From the NCBI GenBank assembly GCA_027452065.1, contig DAIDHC010000110.1, positions 1-64,000 of the forward strand: a stretch of DNA of 64,000 nucleotides, given 5' to 3'. Shown here one piece after another: positions 34,385 to 44,042 of the stretch. Under the pieces are notes generated by a model. The model had not been told where the DNA came from. It did not search any database and was given only the letters and a program-made list of their open reading frames with translations. The position numbers and the translations under genes are program-made. Positions within the stretch are counted from its first letter, which is position 1; each line of letters starts with the position of its first letter. The stretch is from Bryobacterales bacterium (lineage in GTDB: Bacteria > Acidobacteriota > Terriglobia > Bryobacterales > Bryobacteraceae).

Positions 34385-35065
34385 ATGGTTGAACTTCCAT
34401 TTGCCGATCGCGTTTCCGCGGGCCGCTCCCTGGCCGACGCCCTGAGCCAGCAGTCGCTGCCTCCCGACACGATCGTGTTGGGCTTGCCTCGCGGGGGCGT
34501 GCCCGTCGCGGCGGAAGTCGCCAAGAGGCTCGGATGCCCCTTGGATGTCCTGGTGGTCAGGAAGCTTGGCGTTCCCTGGCAGCCGGAGCTTGCGATGGGG
34601 GCGATTGCCGAGGGCGTCCAGAACCTTGATCAGGAACTGATCCGCGCTCTCGATATTCCCGCGGACCAGGTGGACGCTGTCGTAGCACGAGAACGGCATG
34701 AACTCGAACGCCGGGAATTACTCTACCGTGGTTCGAGCCCCGCGCCGGTGTTACGCGGCCGGGGTGTGGTAATTGTCGATGACGGCCTGGCGACGGGTTC
34801 AACGATGCTCGTGGCCGTGAAGGCTGTTCGTAAAATGAAGCCTGCGCACCTTGTTGTCGCCGTCCCGGTGGGGTCCGCGGAGGCCTGTCAGCGGCTCAAA
34901 CGGGAGGTTGAAGTCTGCCTCTGCCTTGCGAATCCGCGGCCGTTTAGCGCCGTCGGCGCCTGGTACGAGGACTTCCGGCAAGTCAACGACTCCGACGTCC
35001 GATTTCTGCTCGACCAAAGCCATTCGGCGGCGCCCACTCACGAAGGCAACCGAGCCGGAGGCTGA
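34385..35065 (+). CDS. Phosphoribosyltransferase-family protein
   Basis: 226 residues from ATG 34385, chosen because AGGAAGGGG lies just upstream; longer frames start inside the divergent promoter region. The PRPP-binding loop is VVIVDDGLATGSTM. The N-terminal half has LGLPRGGVPVAAEVAKRLGCPLDVLVVRKLGVPWQPELAMGA, a pattern of the stand-alone PRTase group often found near stress and dienelactone-hydrolase-like genes. The nucleobase or other acceptor is not known. It may simply be a binding or regulatory member. Confidence 0.85.
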   Translation: MVELPFADRVSAGRSLADALSQQSLPPDTIVLGLPRGGVPVAAEVAKRLGCPLDVLVVRKLGVPWQPELAMGAIAEGVQNLDQELIRALDIPADQVDAVVARERHELERRELLYRGSSPAPVLRGRGVVIVDDGLATGSTMLVAVKAVRKMKPAHLVVAVPVGSAEACQRLKREVEVCLCLANPRPFSAVGAWYEDFRQVNDSDVRFLLDQSHSAAPTHEGNRAGG

Positions 35066-35142
35066 AGCGTGTGTCCTATAGCGCAGCTCTGCGCGATTGC
35101 CCGCAGAGACATTGGATACAAAGTGCCGCCCTCGCACCAAAC

Positions 35143-35172
35143 TTGACTTTCCCCGTCCAGGAACGAAATAAT
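35143..35172 (+). promoter_or_regulatory. Predicted sigma70-type promoter of the six-gene operon
   Basis: TTGACT (35143-35148) and AATAAT (35167-35172) are separated by 18 nt; each matches 5 of 6 consensus bases in an otherwise GC-rich region. The predicted start is about 35179, with a leader of about 68 nt ending in AAGGAG (35237-35242) before the ATG at 35247. Confidence 0.55.
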
Positions 35173-35246
35173 CAACCCTCCGGCGGCGCCCGGCCGCGCT
35201 TCGCGTGGCCTTGTGAAGGCGGCACGCCTCCAAACAAAGGAGAGTC

Positions 35247-36548
35247 ATGCATCAGGCAGTTTCCGGCCATCGCCGCGCATTTTTGAAGTGGTTGGCAGCC
35301 GCGCCCGTTTTCTCGGCCATAGCGCTGCAAACAACGGGAAAGAAGCTGGCGGCTGCGACGGCACGTGTACCCGCGATGGACGTATACCGGCGCATCGGTG
35401 TTCGTCCTTTCATTAATGGGCGCGGCACATGGACTTATCTAAGCGGCTCGCTCGAGTTGCCCGAAGTCCGGCGGGCGATGGAAGCGGCAGCCGGTCAATT
35501 TGTGGACATGTTCGAATTGCAGACCGCCGCCGGACGACGCCTTGCCGAGTTATCGGGCGCCGAATCGGGAATGGTCACATCGGGATCGGCTGGCGCCATG
35601 GCGGCGGCAACAGCGGCTTGTATCGCCGGTTCCGACCCGGCTCGGATATGGCAGTTGCCCGATACCACCGGCCTGAAACACGAGGTTGTCATGCTGGGCG
35701 GAAGAAGCGCGTTCGATAGCGCGATCCGCCTGGCCGGAGGAAAGCTCGTCGTGGCCGCTTCGGTTGCCGAGCTTTCCAAGGCGATCAACGAGCGGACGGC
35801 GATGATTTATACGACATGGAGAGATGAGCGGCTGCCGCGTGCCCTCGCAGCGGCGCGGGCGGCGAATGTGCCCCTGCTGCTCGACGACGCAGCGGGAATC
35901 CCCCCGCTCGATAACCTCTCGCGCTACGCCAAAATGGGCGTGGACCTTTACTGCTTCAGCGGGGGGAAGGGCTTGCGCGGTCCACAATGCGCCGGCCTTT
36001 TACTTGGGCGGGCTCACCTGATTGAGGCTGCGCTTAAGAACTACTGCCCGTGGGAGGGAGCCGTCTGCCGGGCGATGAAAGTGGGCAAGGAAGAGATTAT
36101 TGGCATGCTTACGGCCGTCGAAACCTGGCACCAACTGGACCTGGGCGCGCTCAATCGAGAGTGGAATCGCAAGGTCCAGCGGATCGCGAAGTTGGTGGAG
36201 ACCGTTCCTGGTGTTACGACGAAGATCGACATCCCGACAGACGGGAACAGCTACCCGACACTGACCGTGCGTTGGGATGAGGACCACTTCGGGTTCACGG
36301 TCGCCGATTGCGACCGCGCGCTGCGGGACGGTGAACCGAGAATCGAGGTACTTACGGACAACAACCCCAGCATGGTGGCGGGAGTGGAGGATGGCCCATC
36401 TCCGTCCTCGGCTGAGCCGCCGCGCCGGAATTCATTGCAGATCGTCTCGATGACGATGCAGGATGGTGAAGAGTTGATTGTGGGCCGGAGGCTGCGGGAA
36501 GTGCTTGCCGCGGCACGAAAGAAGGCAGGAGCTGCGGCCAGGGCATGA
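35247..36548 (+). CDS. Exported SelA-like PLP-dependent enzyme (ammonia-lyase/aminotransferase-V fold)
   Basis: 433 residues with a clear AAGGAG site. The leader HRRAFLKWLAAAPVFSAIAL is Tat-like, so a folded PLP holoenzyme could be exported. The PLP lysine is K241 in CFSGGKGLRGPQ, with the cofactor Asp pair D213/D214 in LLLDDAAG and a Ser/Gly phosphate loop TSGSAGAMAAATAA (111-124). This is the SelA/D-glucosaminate-6-phosphate ammonia-lyase-like family. The N-terminal NGRGTWTYLSGS matches that branch, not true tRNA selenium transferase, which lacks a leader and is much larger in oligomer contacts. It probably eliminates water or ammonia from a beta-substituted amino acid or sugar acid. First gene of the operon. 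Confidence 0.85.
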   Translation: MHQAVSGHRRAFLKWLAAAPVFSAIALQTTGKKLAAATARVPAMDVYRRIGVRPFINGRGTWTYLSGSLELPEVRRAMEAAAGQFVDMFELQTAAGRRLAELSGAESGMVTSGSAGAMAAATAACIAGSDPARIWQLPDTTGLKHEVVMLGGRSAFDSAIRLAGGKLVVAASVAELSKAINERTAMIYTTWRDERLPRALAAARAANVPLLLDDAAGIPPLDNLSRYAKMGVDLYCFSGGKGLRGPQCAGLLLGRAHLIEAALKNYCPWEGAVCRAMKVGKEEIIGMLTAVETWHQLDLGALNREWNRKVQRIAKLVETVPGVTTKIDIPTDGNSYPTLTVRWDEDHFGFTVADCDRALRDGEPRIEVLTDNNPSMVAGVEDGPSPSSAEPPRRNSLQIVSMTMQDGEELIVGRRLREVLAAARKKAGAAARA

Positions 36549-37792
36549 GGCGAAACGCATTGTTTGGAAAATGGATCGCGCTTGTCTCGATGGCGCTCTC
36601 GGCATCGCTTTGGGGACAGGTCCGGGCGGTTGCGCCGCCTTCAGGACCGCCGCTGGCCGGACCTTATTCGCCGGGGGTGATGGCGGGCGACTACTTGTAC
36701 GTCTCAGGCCAGGGTGCGCACTCAGCGGACGGAGGCATGGCTACTTCGTTCGAAGACCAGGTCAAGCAGACGCTCGAGAACGTGAAGGCAGTGGTAGAAG
36801 CCGCCGGTCTGACGATGGATCACGTCGTTTACACGCAGGTTTATCTCGAAAACATGGATAATTTTGACCGGATGAACCGGGTCTACGCGCGATACTTTCC
36901 GAAGGATCCTCCTGCGCGGGCCGTGCTGGGAGTCGCGAAATTGCCCGGGACACCGGTAGAGATCAACGCGGTAGCGATCCGTGACGCATCCTCCCGGCGA
37001 CCGGTCACCGTTCCCGGTTATGCTGCCGGTGAACCGGTTTCGCCCGGCATGCTCACGGGGGACCGCTTGTTTGTCTCGGGGATGCGCGGGCGCCGCATGT
37101 CGGACGGCGTCGTGCCTCCCAGCCCCGCTGACCAGGTAACGCTGGCCCTCGATGGAATGAAGGCGGTTGTTGAAGCCGCCGGCTTGAAGATGGCCAACAT
37201 GGTGTTTGTGAATCCCTATCTCACCGCCGCCATCCCGTCTGGCGTGATGAACCATCTTTACGCCGGCCGATTCGAATTCGGTAATACGCCCGCGCGGGCC
37301 ACCATCCAGGTGAGCAGCCTGCCCGAAGGCGCGCAGATTGAGTTCACCGGCGTGGCCGTTGTCGACCTGTCGCAGCGGAAGGCGGTGCGTCCGAAAAACA
37401 TGCCGCCCAGCCCCACCGCCAGCCCATGCGTCTTCGCCGGCGACACTCTTTACTGCTCGGCCAAGGGAGGCTTTATACCCGGAGTCAACGGAGGCATCGT
37501 CACCGCAACGGTACCGCAGCAGCTTCACCAAACCATGCGCAACCTGCTCGACAATCTCGAGGAGGCCGACATGGACTTCAGCTCCGTGGTATCGACAAAC
37601 GTCTATCTCGACGACCTGAGCGATTTTGCCGCGATGAATGGGCTCTATGCGAAGTACTTCACCGGAGTAAAGCCTGCGCGTACCACCGTGCAACAGATCC
37701 GGCCCGGCGGGAGGAGTCCCGACGCCGACGGCATTTATCCTGAGTTGGAGCAGATCTCGCTGATCGCGGTAAAGCCCTCCGCGAAGCACTGA
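36545..37792 (+). CDS. Exported protein with three tandem RidA domains
   Basis: 415 residues, start overlapping the previous stop by 4 nt. Signal peptide about 1-24 (ending SLWGQ). Three RidA (YjgF) domains follow at about 30-150, 160-280 and 290-410. Each keeps the catalytic Arg: PPARAVLGVAKLPG, TPARATIQVSSLP and KPARTTVQQIRPGG. The conserved Glu occurs in VEINAVAI, IEFTGVAV and LEQISLIAV. The third domain has an insertion (SPDADGIYPEL) between the Arg and the Glu. RidA hydrolyses reactive enamines and imines made by PLP enzymes, so pairing with the SelA-like enzyme makes chemical sense. Export is unusual because RidA normally acts in the cytoplasm. Confidence 0.87.
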   Translation: MRRNALFGKWIALVSMALSASLWGQVRAVAPPSGPPLAGPYSPGVMAGDYLYVSGQGAHSADGGMATSFEDQVKQTLENVKAVVEAAGLTMDHVVYTQVYLENMDNFDRMNRVYARYFPKDPPARAVLGVAKLPGTPVEINAVAIRDASSRRPVTVPGYAAGEPVSPGMLTGDRLFVSGMRGRRMSDGVVPPSPADQVTLALDGMKAVVEAAGLKMANMVFVNPYLTAAIPSGVMNHLYAGRFEFGNTPARATIQVSSLPEGAQIEFTGVAVVDLSQRKAVRPKNMPPSPTASPCVFAGDTLYCSAKGGFIPGVNGGIVTATVPQQLHQTMRNLLDNLEEADMDFSSVVSTNVYLDDLSDFAAMNGLYAKYFTGVKPARTTVQQIRPGGRSPDADGIYPELEQISLIAVKPSAKH

Positions 37793-37807
37793 TTCCAGGA
37801 GGTGGTT

Positions 37808-40800
37808 TTGAACCTTCGGGCCGTTGTAGCGATCGGATTGCTTTCGGTAGTTTCGGCCGGCCTCGTCCACGCCGTCGGGCAGACGGTCGATCCCGGCCTT
37901 TACGGTGAAATGCACTGGCGCAACATCGGACCATTCCGCGGCGGACGCACTCGTGCGGCGGCGGGTGTTCCGGGGCGGCCCAACGTCTTCTTTGCTGGTG
38001 TTGTGAACGGGGGCGTCTGGAAAACCGACGACTACGGCCGCACATGGACGCCGATTTTTGACCAGGAAGCCACTCAGTCCATCGGGGCCATCGCCGTGGC
38101 GCCGTCCGATCCTTCGATACTTTACGTGGCTTCCGGCGAAGGCCTTCAGCGTCCCGATCTGTCGGTCGGCGACGGAATCTACAGATCCACTGACGGTGGT
38201 AAGTCGTGGACGCACCTGGGACTTCGTGATGGCCAGCAGATACCGGCGCTGGCGGTCGATCCGCGCAATGCCCAGCGACTGTTCGCCGCGGTACTCGGGC
38301 ACCCTTACGGAGCCAATTCGGAGCGAGGTATCTTCCTAAGCCAGGATGGCGGGGCGACATGGAAAAAGGTCCTCTACGTGGACGAGAACACCGGCGGCTC
38401 CGACGTCCAGCTTGACCCGTCGAATCCGGACGTGGTCTACGCTTCGATGTGGGAGGTTCGCCAGGGGCCGTGGGAGTTCGGCAACGAGTACAGCGGTGCA
38501 CACGGTGGGTTGTTCGTGTCGCGGGATGGCGGCGCAACGTGGCACAAGCTCACTCACGGTTTGCCGCCGGATCTGTCACAGATTTACGTGGCGCCGGCGC
38601 CCTCGAATCCACATCGGCTTTACGCCACTACGGCCACGGCGACGGCGTTGGGCATTTACCGATCCGACGACGGCGGCGAAAGTTGGGCTCGCGCTACCAC
38701 TGACGCACGCCCGGCGATGCGCATCGGCGGTGGGGACCTGCCCGTGCCGAAGGTTGACCCGAAGAATGCCGACATCGTTTATAGCGCGAGCGTGGTGACA
38801 TGGCGCTCGGAGGACGGTGCACGGACCTGGACGGGGGTGAAGGGCGCGCCCGGCGGCGACGACTACCAAAACATATGGATCAATCCCGAGCACCCGTACA
38901 TCATCCTCCTGGTGGGCGATCAGGGCGCCGCCGTGAGCGTCAACCGCGGGCGGACATGGAGTTCCTGGTATAACCAGCCGACCGCCCAGCTCTATCATGT
39001 TTCAGCCGACAATTCATTCCCTTATCGCGTCTGCGGCGGGCAGCAGGAGAGTGGCTCGGTGTGCATTTCCTCCCGCGGCAACGATGGCGCGATCACGTTC
39101 CGGGAGTGGCATCCGGTCGGCGTCATCGAGTATGGTTACGCCGCACCTGATCCCCTGAACAACGACATCGTTTATGGAGCCGGCCGGGGAGAGGTGTCGA
39201 AATTCCACTGGAGCACCGGGCAAGTCGAAATGGTGACACCGTCACCCCTGCGCGACGACAAGTACCGGGCGGACCGCACGCAGCCGATCCTTTTCTCGCC
39301 GGTGAACCCGCACCGGCTTTTCTACGCCGCCAACGTCGTGTTCGAAAGCACTGACGGCGCCCAAACGTGGCATGAGATCAGTCCTGATTTGACGCGGCCG
39401 CACTCCGGCGTTCCCGCCAGCCTGGGCTCGATGGCGGCGAAGGATGCGCGCGCCGATTCACAACGAGGTGTCGTATACGCGCTCGCGCCGTCGTTTCACA
39501 ACGAATCGACGCTCTGGGCCGGCACCGATGACGGGCTCGTGTGGGTAACCCACGACGCCGGCCGGAACTGGACGAATGTAACTCCGCCGGAGCTGACGCC
39601 GTGGAGCAAGGTGACGCAGATCGAGGCGTCGCATTCGGACGAACAGTCGGCCTACGCTTCGGTGAGCCGCTTCCGCGTCGATGACCTGCGGCCCTACATT
39701 TACCGTACTCACGACGGAGGTAAGACGTGGCGGGCGATTGTCGGAGGACTGCCTAGAAACGCGCCGGTCAATACGGTGCGGGAGGACCCGGCGACGCCGG
39801 GCCTGCTTTACGCGGGAACCGAGAACGGGGTTTGGGTGTCGTTTGACGACGGTGATCGATGGCAGCCGCTGCAGATGAATCTGCCTCATACCTCCGTGCG
39901 AGACCTGTGGATTCACGAAGATGATTTGATTGCCGCGACGCACGGGCGTTCATTCTGGATTCTGGATGATGTCAGTCCGCTCCGGCAGGCGCGCAGCGCT
40001 GCTGCGGCCAAGCGGCCGTGGCTCTTCCGGCCTGCTTCCGCATGGCGGGTTCGGCGAGATACCAACACCGACACGCCCCTGCCTCCGGACGAACCGCTGG
40101 GCGAAAATCCTCCCGACGGAGCGATCATCGACTACTGGCTCCCGGAGCCGGCATCCGATCCCGTGACGCTGGAAATCGCCGATGCTTCGGGAAAATTGGT
40201 CAGGCGGTACAGCAGCGCCGACGCGTTGGAAATGAGCGCCGGCGATGAGAGGATACTGGCGATTCCGTCCTGGTGGGTGAGCAAGCCTATGGGTTTGCAG
40301 GTGGGTGCGGGAATGCACCGCTGGGTGTGGGATCTGCACTATGCTGCTCCCGATTCTTTGCGCCACGAGTATCCGATTTCGGCCGTCCCGGGCCGAACAC
40401 CAAGGCTTCCGCAGGGACCGTTGGCGCTGCCCGGCGTGTACACCGTTACAATGACGGTGGCCGGCAATCGGTACACAGCGCCGCTTCGCGTGAAGCCGGA
40501 TCCGCGCGTCAAAATTTCGGCGGCAGACCTGCAGAAGCAATTTACTATGGAACGCGAGCTTGCCGAGATGATGACGGCCGCGACGCGGGCGCTGCGCGAA
40601 GCCAGGTCCGTCGAAGCTCAGCTCGACAAACTGTCCAAGCCCTCCGACGGCGGGCTCGGGTCACAGATCGAAGGCTTCCGCCGCGCGGCGCAGGAGTTCG
40701 CCGGTGGAGGCGGGCGGTTTGGTCAGCGCGCCGGTGCAGAGGCTACGCTGGGCGGCACAAACGGCCAAGTCTCCTCACTCTACTCTGAGGTTGGGAATGC

Positions 40801-41005
40801 CGACGCTGCGCCGAACGCGGCGCAGGCTGCGGCCTTCGAAGTCCTGTCGCGGCGCCAGGCACAGGTGATGGCACGCTGGGAGCAGTGGAAGAGTCGCGAC
40901 CTGCCGCCGATGAACGAGCGACTTCGGAAAGCGGGTCTGCCCGAGATCAGGCTGGACGCGTCTCCGGCGGTTGGCGAAGAAATGGAAGGTTCGGATCTCG
41001 AATAG
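37808..41005 (+). CDS. Secreted BNR/VPS10-type beta-propeller protein
   Basis: 1065 residues from TTG 37808, chosen because AGGAGG (37797-37802) lies 5 nt upstream; the GTG at 37802 would overlap that site. A signal peptide is followed by two propellers built from Asp-box repeats (TDDYGRTW, STDGGKSW, SQDGGATW, SDDGGESW, HDGGKTW; about 40-720). A C-terminal beta region and a helical tail (about 880-1065) follow, as in the large VPS10/sortilin-like family of Acidobacteria and Bacteroidetes. It may bind or degrade an extracellular polymer; no catalytic residues can be assigned. It lies 15 nt downstream of the RidA gene and 18 nt upstream of the kinase. Confidence 0.83.
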   Translation: MNLRAVVAIGLLSVVSAGLVHAVGQTVDPGLYGEMHWRNIGPFRGGRTRAAAGVPGRPNVFFAGVVNGGVWKTDDYGRTWTPIFDQEATQSIGAIAVAPSDPSILYVASGEGLQRPDLSVGDGIYRSTDGGKSWTHLGLRDGQQIPALAVDPRNAQRLFAAVLGHPYGANSERGIFLSQDGGATWKKVLYVDENTGGSDVQLDPSNPDVVYASMWEVRQGPWEFGNEYSGAHGGLFVSRDGGATWHKLTHGLPPDLSQIYVAPAPSNPHRLYATTATATALGIYRSDDGGESWARATTDARPAMRIGGGDLPVPKVDPKNADIVYSASVVTWRSEDGARTWTGVKGAPGGDDYQNIWINPEHPYIILLVGDQGAAVSVNRGRTWSSWYNQPTAQLYHVSADNSFPYRVCGGQQESGSVCISSRGNDGAITFREWHPVGVIEYGYAAPDPLNNDIVYGAGRGEVSKFHWSTGQVEMVTPSPLRDDKYRADRTQPILFSPVNPHRLFYAANVVFESTDGAQTWHEISPDLTRPHSGVPASLGSMAAKDARADSQRGVVYALAPSFHNESTLWAGTDDGLVWVTHDAGRNWTNVTPPELTPWSKVTQIEASHSDEQSAYASVSRFRVDDLRPYIYRTHDGGKTWRAIVGGLPRNAPVNTVREDPATPGLLYAGTENGVWVSFDDGDRWQPLQMNLPHTSVRDLWIHEDDLIAATHGRSFWILDDVSPLRQARSAAAAKRPWLFRPASAWRVRRDTNTDTPLPPDEPLGENPPDGAIIDYWLPEPASDPVTLEIADASGKLVRRYSSADALEMSAGDERILAIPSWWVSKPMGLQVGAGMHRWVWDLHYAAPDSLRHEYPISAVPGRTPRLPQGPLALPGVYTVTMTVAGNRYTAPLRVKPDPRVKISAADLQKQFTMERELAEMMTAATRALREARSVEAQLDKLSKPSDGGLGSQIEGFRRAAQEFAGGGGRFGQRAGAEATLGGTNGQVSSLYSEVGNADAAPNAAQAAAFEVLSRRQAQVMARWEQWKSRDLPPMNERLRKAGLPEIRLDASPAVGEEMEGSDLE

Positions 41006-41023
41006 AGGATCGGTCGGAGGGTT

Positions 41024-42649
41024 ATGACATCGGGGGCGTCCGGGGGCCAGCGCTACGTGTTAGCGATCGACATCGGTTCGGGAAGCGTGAAGGCGGTGCT
41101 GGTCTCATGCGCAGGCGAGTTGGCCGGAGCAGGATCGGCAGGCGTTGAAACCAGACTTATTCCCGGCGGCGGTGCTGAGCACGATCCGGAGGAGTGGTGG
41201 CGCGCGGTGAAGGATGCCGTGCGAGGCGCGATTGACCAGGCTGGAATCGCGCCCGAGCGCGTGCTGGCTGTTGCTTGCACGACGCAATGGGCGGTCACCA
41301 TACCCGTCGGCCGCGACGGTCAACCGCTGGCGAACGCTCTTTCCTGGATGGATACACGCGGAGGTCCGTTCAGCCGGGCCATAGCCAAAGGTTGGCCGTC
41401 GATTCACGGATACGGCGCGTGGAAGCTGCGCCGATGGCTCCATCTGACCGGCGGCGCCCCAACTCTGTCCGGAGTCGACGGGTTCGGACACATCCAATAT
41501 TGGAAGCACGAACGCCCGGATGTGTATCGGGCGACGTACAAGTTTCTTGAGCCGATGGACTATCTCAACCTGAAGCTCACCGGAAGGTTCGCGGCCACCG
41601 GCAGCACCATCTTCCCCTATTGGATAACAGACAACCGAGACCCTAATCGCGTCGTCTATCACAGCGGCCTGTTGCGCGAGGCCGGGATCGAACGGGAGAA
41701 GATGCCCGACCTGCTCCCGGTAAACGCGGTGCTGGGCGAAATAGCGGCACAGGCGGCGGCTGAGCTCGGGCTCGATCGGGGCACGAAAGTTGTGATGGGT
41801 TCCGGCGACAGCCATTCGGCCACCATCGGCGCGGGCGCGGTGGGCGATTACGAAGGGTATTTTTGCGTCGGGACGAGCGCCTGGATGAGCTGTCATGTAC
41901 CCCGGAAGCGCACCGACGTCATGCACATGCTGAACACCATGCCGGCCGCGCTTCCCGGCCGCTACATCGTCGGCGCCGAGCAGGGAACGGCGGGCCGATG
42001 TCTGGAGTTCATGAAAGACAAGATTCTGTTTCCCGAGGCCGCGTCGTCTGAAGAGCACGACGGCTACGCGAAGTTGAATTCGGAAGCATCGCGCATTCGT
42101 CCGGGAAGCGACGGTCTGATTTTCACACCGTGGATCAACGGTGTCCTGGCGCCGGACGAGGACCCCTACACACGGAGTGCCTTCTTCAATCAGTCGGCCA
42201 GGACCACACGCGGTCATTACGCGAGGGCCGTGATGGAGGGTGTCGCCTACAATCTGCGATGGTTGAAAGGCCATGTCGAAAGGTTCATTGGTCGGCGTTT
42301 TGAAAGGCTGAATTTCATCGGCGGCGGGGCGCTATCCGAGACATGGTGTCAGATTCAGGCTGACGTGCTCGGCTGTCCGGTGGGCCAGGTGGCCAACCCG
42401 CGGCACGCGGGCGCGATGGGCGCAGCTTTCGCCGCATTCGCCGCTCTCGGCGAGATCAGGCTCGACCAGATTTCCGCCATGGTGAAAATTGCGCGGGTGT
42501 TCGTGCCTGACAAGGGCGCCGGCAGTGTATACGACAGGCAGTTCCCGGAATTTCTAGAGTTCTACCGCCGGATGAAGCCCATATATCGCCGGCTCAACTC
42601 GGTGCCGGCGTGCGCCGGCAAGCCAGGGGAAGGAGAATCGATTGACTGA
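41024..42649 (+). CDS. FGGY-family carbohydrate kinase
   Basis: 541 residues with a GGAGG site. The ATPase-fold motifs are IDIGSGSVKAVL (phosphate 1), CTTQWAVTIPVG, GSGDSHSATIGAG (phosphate 2) and FIGGGALSETWCQIQADVLGCPV (adenosine), the order of xylulokinase-like FGGY enzymes. It phosphorylates a sugar, polyol or related hydroxylated compound with ATP in the cytoplasm. The FGGY sequence itself is not a guide to substrate here. Its last 8 nt overlap the following PLP-enzyme gene, so the product of this kinase is a good candidate for that enzyme's substrate. Confidence 0.9.
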   Translation: MTSGASGGQRYVLAIDIGSGSVKAVLVSCAGELAGAGSAGVETRLIPGGGAEHDPEEWWRAVKDAVRGAIDQAGIAPERVLAVACTTQWAVTIPVGRDGQPLANALSWMDTRGGPFSRAIAKGWPSIHGYGAWKLRRWLHLTGGAPTLSGVDGFGHIQYWKHERPDVYRATYKFLEPMDYLNLKLTGRFAATGSTIFPYWITDNRDPNRVVYHSGLLREAGIEREKMPDLLPVNAVLGEIAAQAAAELGLDRGTKVVMGSGDSHSATIGAGAVGDYEGYFCVGTSAWMSCHVPRKRTDVMHMLNTMPAALPGRYIVGAEQGTAGRCLEFMKDKILFPEAASSEEHDGYAKLNSEASRIRPGSDGLIFTPWINGVLAPDEDPYTRSAFFNQSARTTRGHYARAVMEGVAYNLRWLKGHVERFIGRRFERLNFIGGGALSETWCQIQADVLGCPVGQVANPRHAGAMGAAFAAFAALGEIRLDQISAMVKIARVFVPDKGAGSVYDRQFPEFLEFYRRMKPIYRRLNSVPACAGKPGEGESID

Positions 42650-44042
42650 CCATTCATCACTGAAGCAGACCGCGGAGGCGGCGCTTGCCGGCATGCATCC
42701 GTACAGGGATCGCCTGCCGACGTTCACACGCCTGCCGGAGATCGGCCGGAAGCGCGAAGAAGTCCTGAGCGAGCTGCGCGAAATCGCCGGCCAAGAGGAT
42801 GCCCGTTGGGAAACCGGTCAGGTTTCGGGCAGCTACTACCACGCCGGAAAAGAGCATTTCGCATTTCTCAACGAAGTCTTCGCACTCTTCTCCCACGTAA
42901 ATCTTCTGCAGCGGGACATGTGCCCCAGCGGAACCAAATTCGAAGCCGAGATCGTGTCCATGACCGCGAGGCTTCTCAACGGCGGCCCCGAGGTTGCGGG
43001 GGCGGTCACCTCGGGAGGCAGCGAGAGCATTATGTTGCCGATGCTTGCCTACCGGGAGCGGGCGAAGGCGGAGCGCGGAATCACCGTGCCCGAGATGATC
43101 GTGCCCAGCACTGCCCATCCGGCCTTCGACAAAGGGGCATTCTATTTCGGCATCAGGCTCATCAAGATTCCGGTGGGTCCCGATCTTCTGGCTGATGTTG
43201 AGGCTATGAAGGAGGCGATTACGCCGAACACGATCGCTTTGGCCGCTACGGCGGGAAACTATCCGCACGGATTGATCGATCCGCTGGAGGCAATATCGGA
43301 GCTCGCGCGCGAGCATGGACTCGGGATGCACGTCGACGGATGCTACGGAGGGTTTCTGCTGCCGTGGATCGAGCGGCTCGGCTACGCCATCCCTCCGTTC
43401 GATTTCCGGCTTCCTGGCGTGACCTCGATGTCCTGCGACACACACAAATGGGGCTACGGCCCGAAGGGCGCATCGGTGGTGCTCTATCGGAGCAGCGAAC
43501 TGCGGCGATGGCAATACTTCGCCGTCACGGGCTGGGAAGGGGGTCTGTACGCCTCACCCACAATCGCCGGAAGCCGTTCGGCCGGCATTTCGGCTGCAAC
43601 GTGGGCGGCGATGATAACCCTCGGTGAAGAAGGCTACCTGGACATGGCGCGAAAGATCATGCGGGTGGCGGAGACGATTCGCTCGGGCGTGGACGGCATT
43701 CCGGAGTTGCGCATCGCGGGCGACCCAACGTTCTGTCTCGCGTTTCTGTCTGAGTCCGTAGATATTTTCCACGTTAACGATTACCTCATCGCTCGCGGCT
43801 GGCGGATGAACGGTCTGCAGCGCCCGCCGGGTTTCCACTTTTGTATCACCCGCCCGCAAACCGAGCCGGGAGTCGCCGAGCGCTTCGTTGCGGATCTCCG
43901 CGCCGCGGTGGCGTACGCGAAGACGCCGCCGCCGCATCCTCCCAAGAGTGGCGCCGTTTATGGAGGCGGCCAGGCAAGTATCGATCCGGCACTCATCCGG
44001 GAGTTCATCTACCGGCGCCTGGATGAGACTTACGAACCGTGA
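42642..44042 (+). CDS. Sphingosine-1-phosphate lyase-like PLP-dependent enzyme
   Basis: 466 residues from TTG 42642 (GGAAGGAG upstream, 8-nt overlap with the kinase). Group II decarboxylase fold with SGGSES (125-130), H159, D232 in MHVDGCYGG, and K269 in SCDTHKWGYGPKG. The region QVSGSYYHAGKEH and the C-terminal YLIARGWRMNGLQRPPGFHFC are characteristic of sphingosine-1-phosphate lyase. SPL cleaves a C-C bond in phosphorylated long-chain amino alcohols to phosphoethanolamine and an aldehyde. There is no membrane helix at the N-terminus. With an FGGY kinase directly upstream, a phosphorylated amino-polyol or amino-sugar is a possible substrate (inference). Confidence 0.88.
   Translation: MTDHSSLKQTAEAALAGMHPYRDRLPTFTRLPEIGRKREEVLSELREIAGQEDARWETGQVSGSYYHAGKEHFAFLNEVFALFSHVNLLQRDMCPSGTKFEAEIVSMTARLLNGGPEVAGAVTSGGSESIMLPMLAYRERAKAERGITVPEMIVPSTAHPAFDKGAFYFGIRLIKIPVGPDLLADVEAMKEAITPNTIALAATAGNYPHGLIDPLEAISELAREHGLGMHVDGCYGGFLLPWIERLGYAIPPFDFRLPGVTSMSCDTHKWGYGPKGASVVLYRSSELRRWQYFAVTGWEGGLYASPTIAGSRSAGISAATWAAMITLGEEGYLDMARKIMRVAETIRSGVDGIPELRIAGDPTFCLAFLSESVDIFHVNDYLIARGWRMNGLQRPPGFHFCITRPQTEPGVAERFVADLRAAVAYAKTPPPHPPKSGAVYGGGQASIDPALIREFIYRRLDETYEP

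Noticed and set aside
35081-35094. GCGCAG-CT-CTGCGC inverted repeat as a terminator of the phosphoribosyltransferase gene
   Set aside because: A 2-nt loop is not a realistic hairpin and no U-tract follows.
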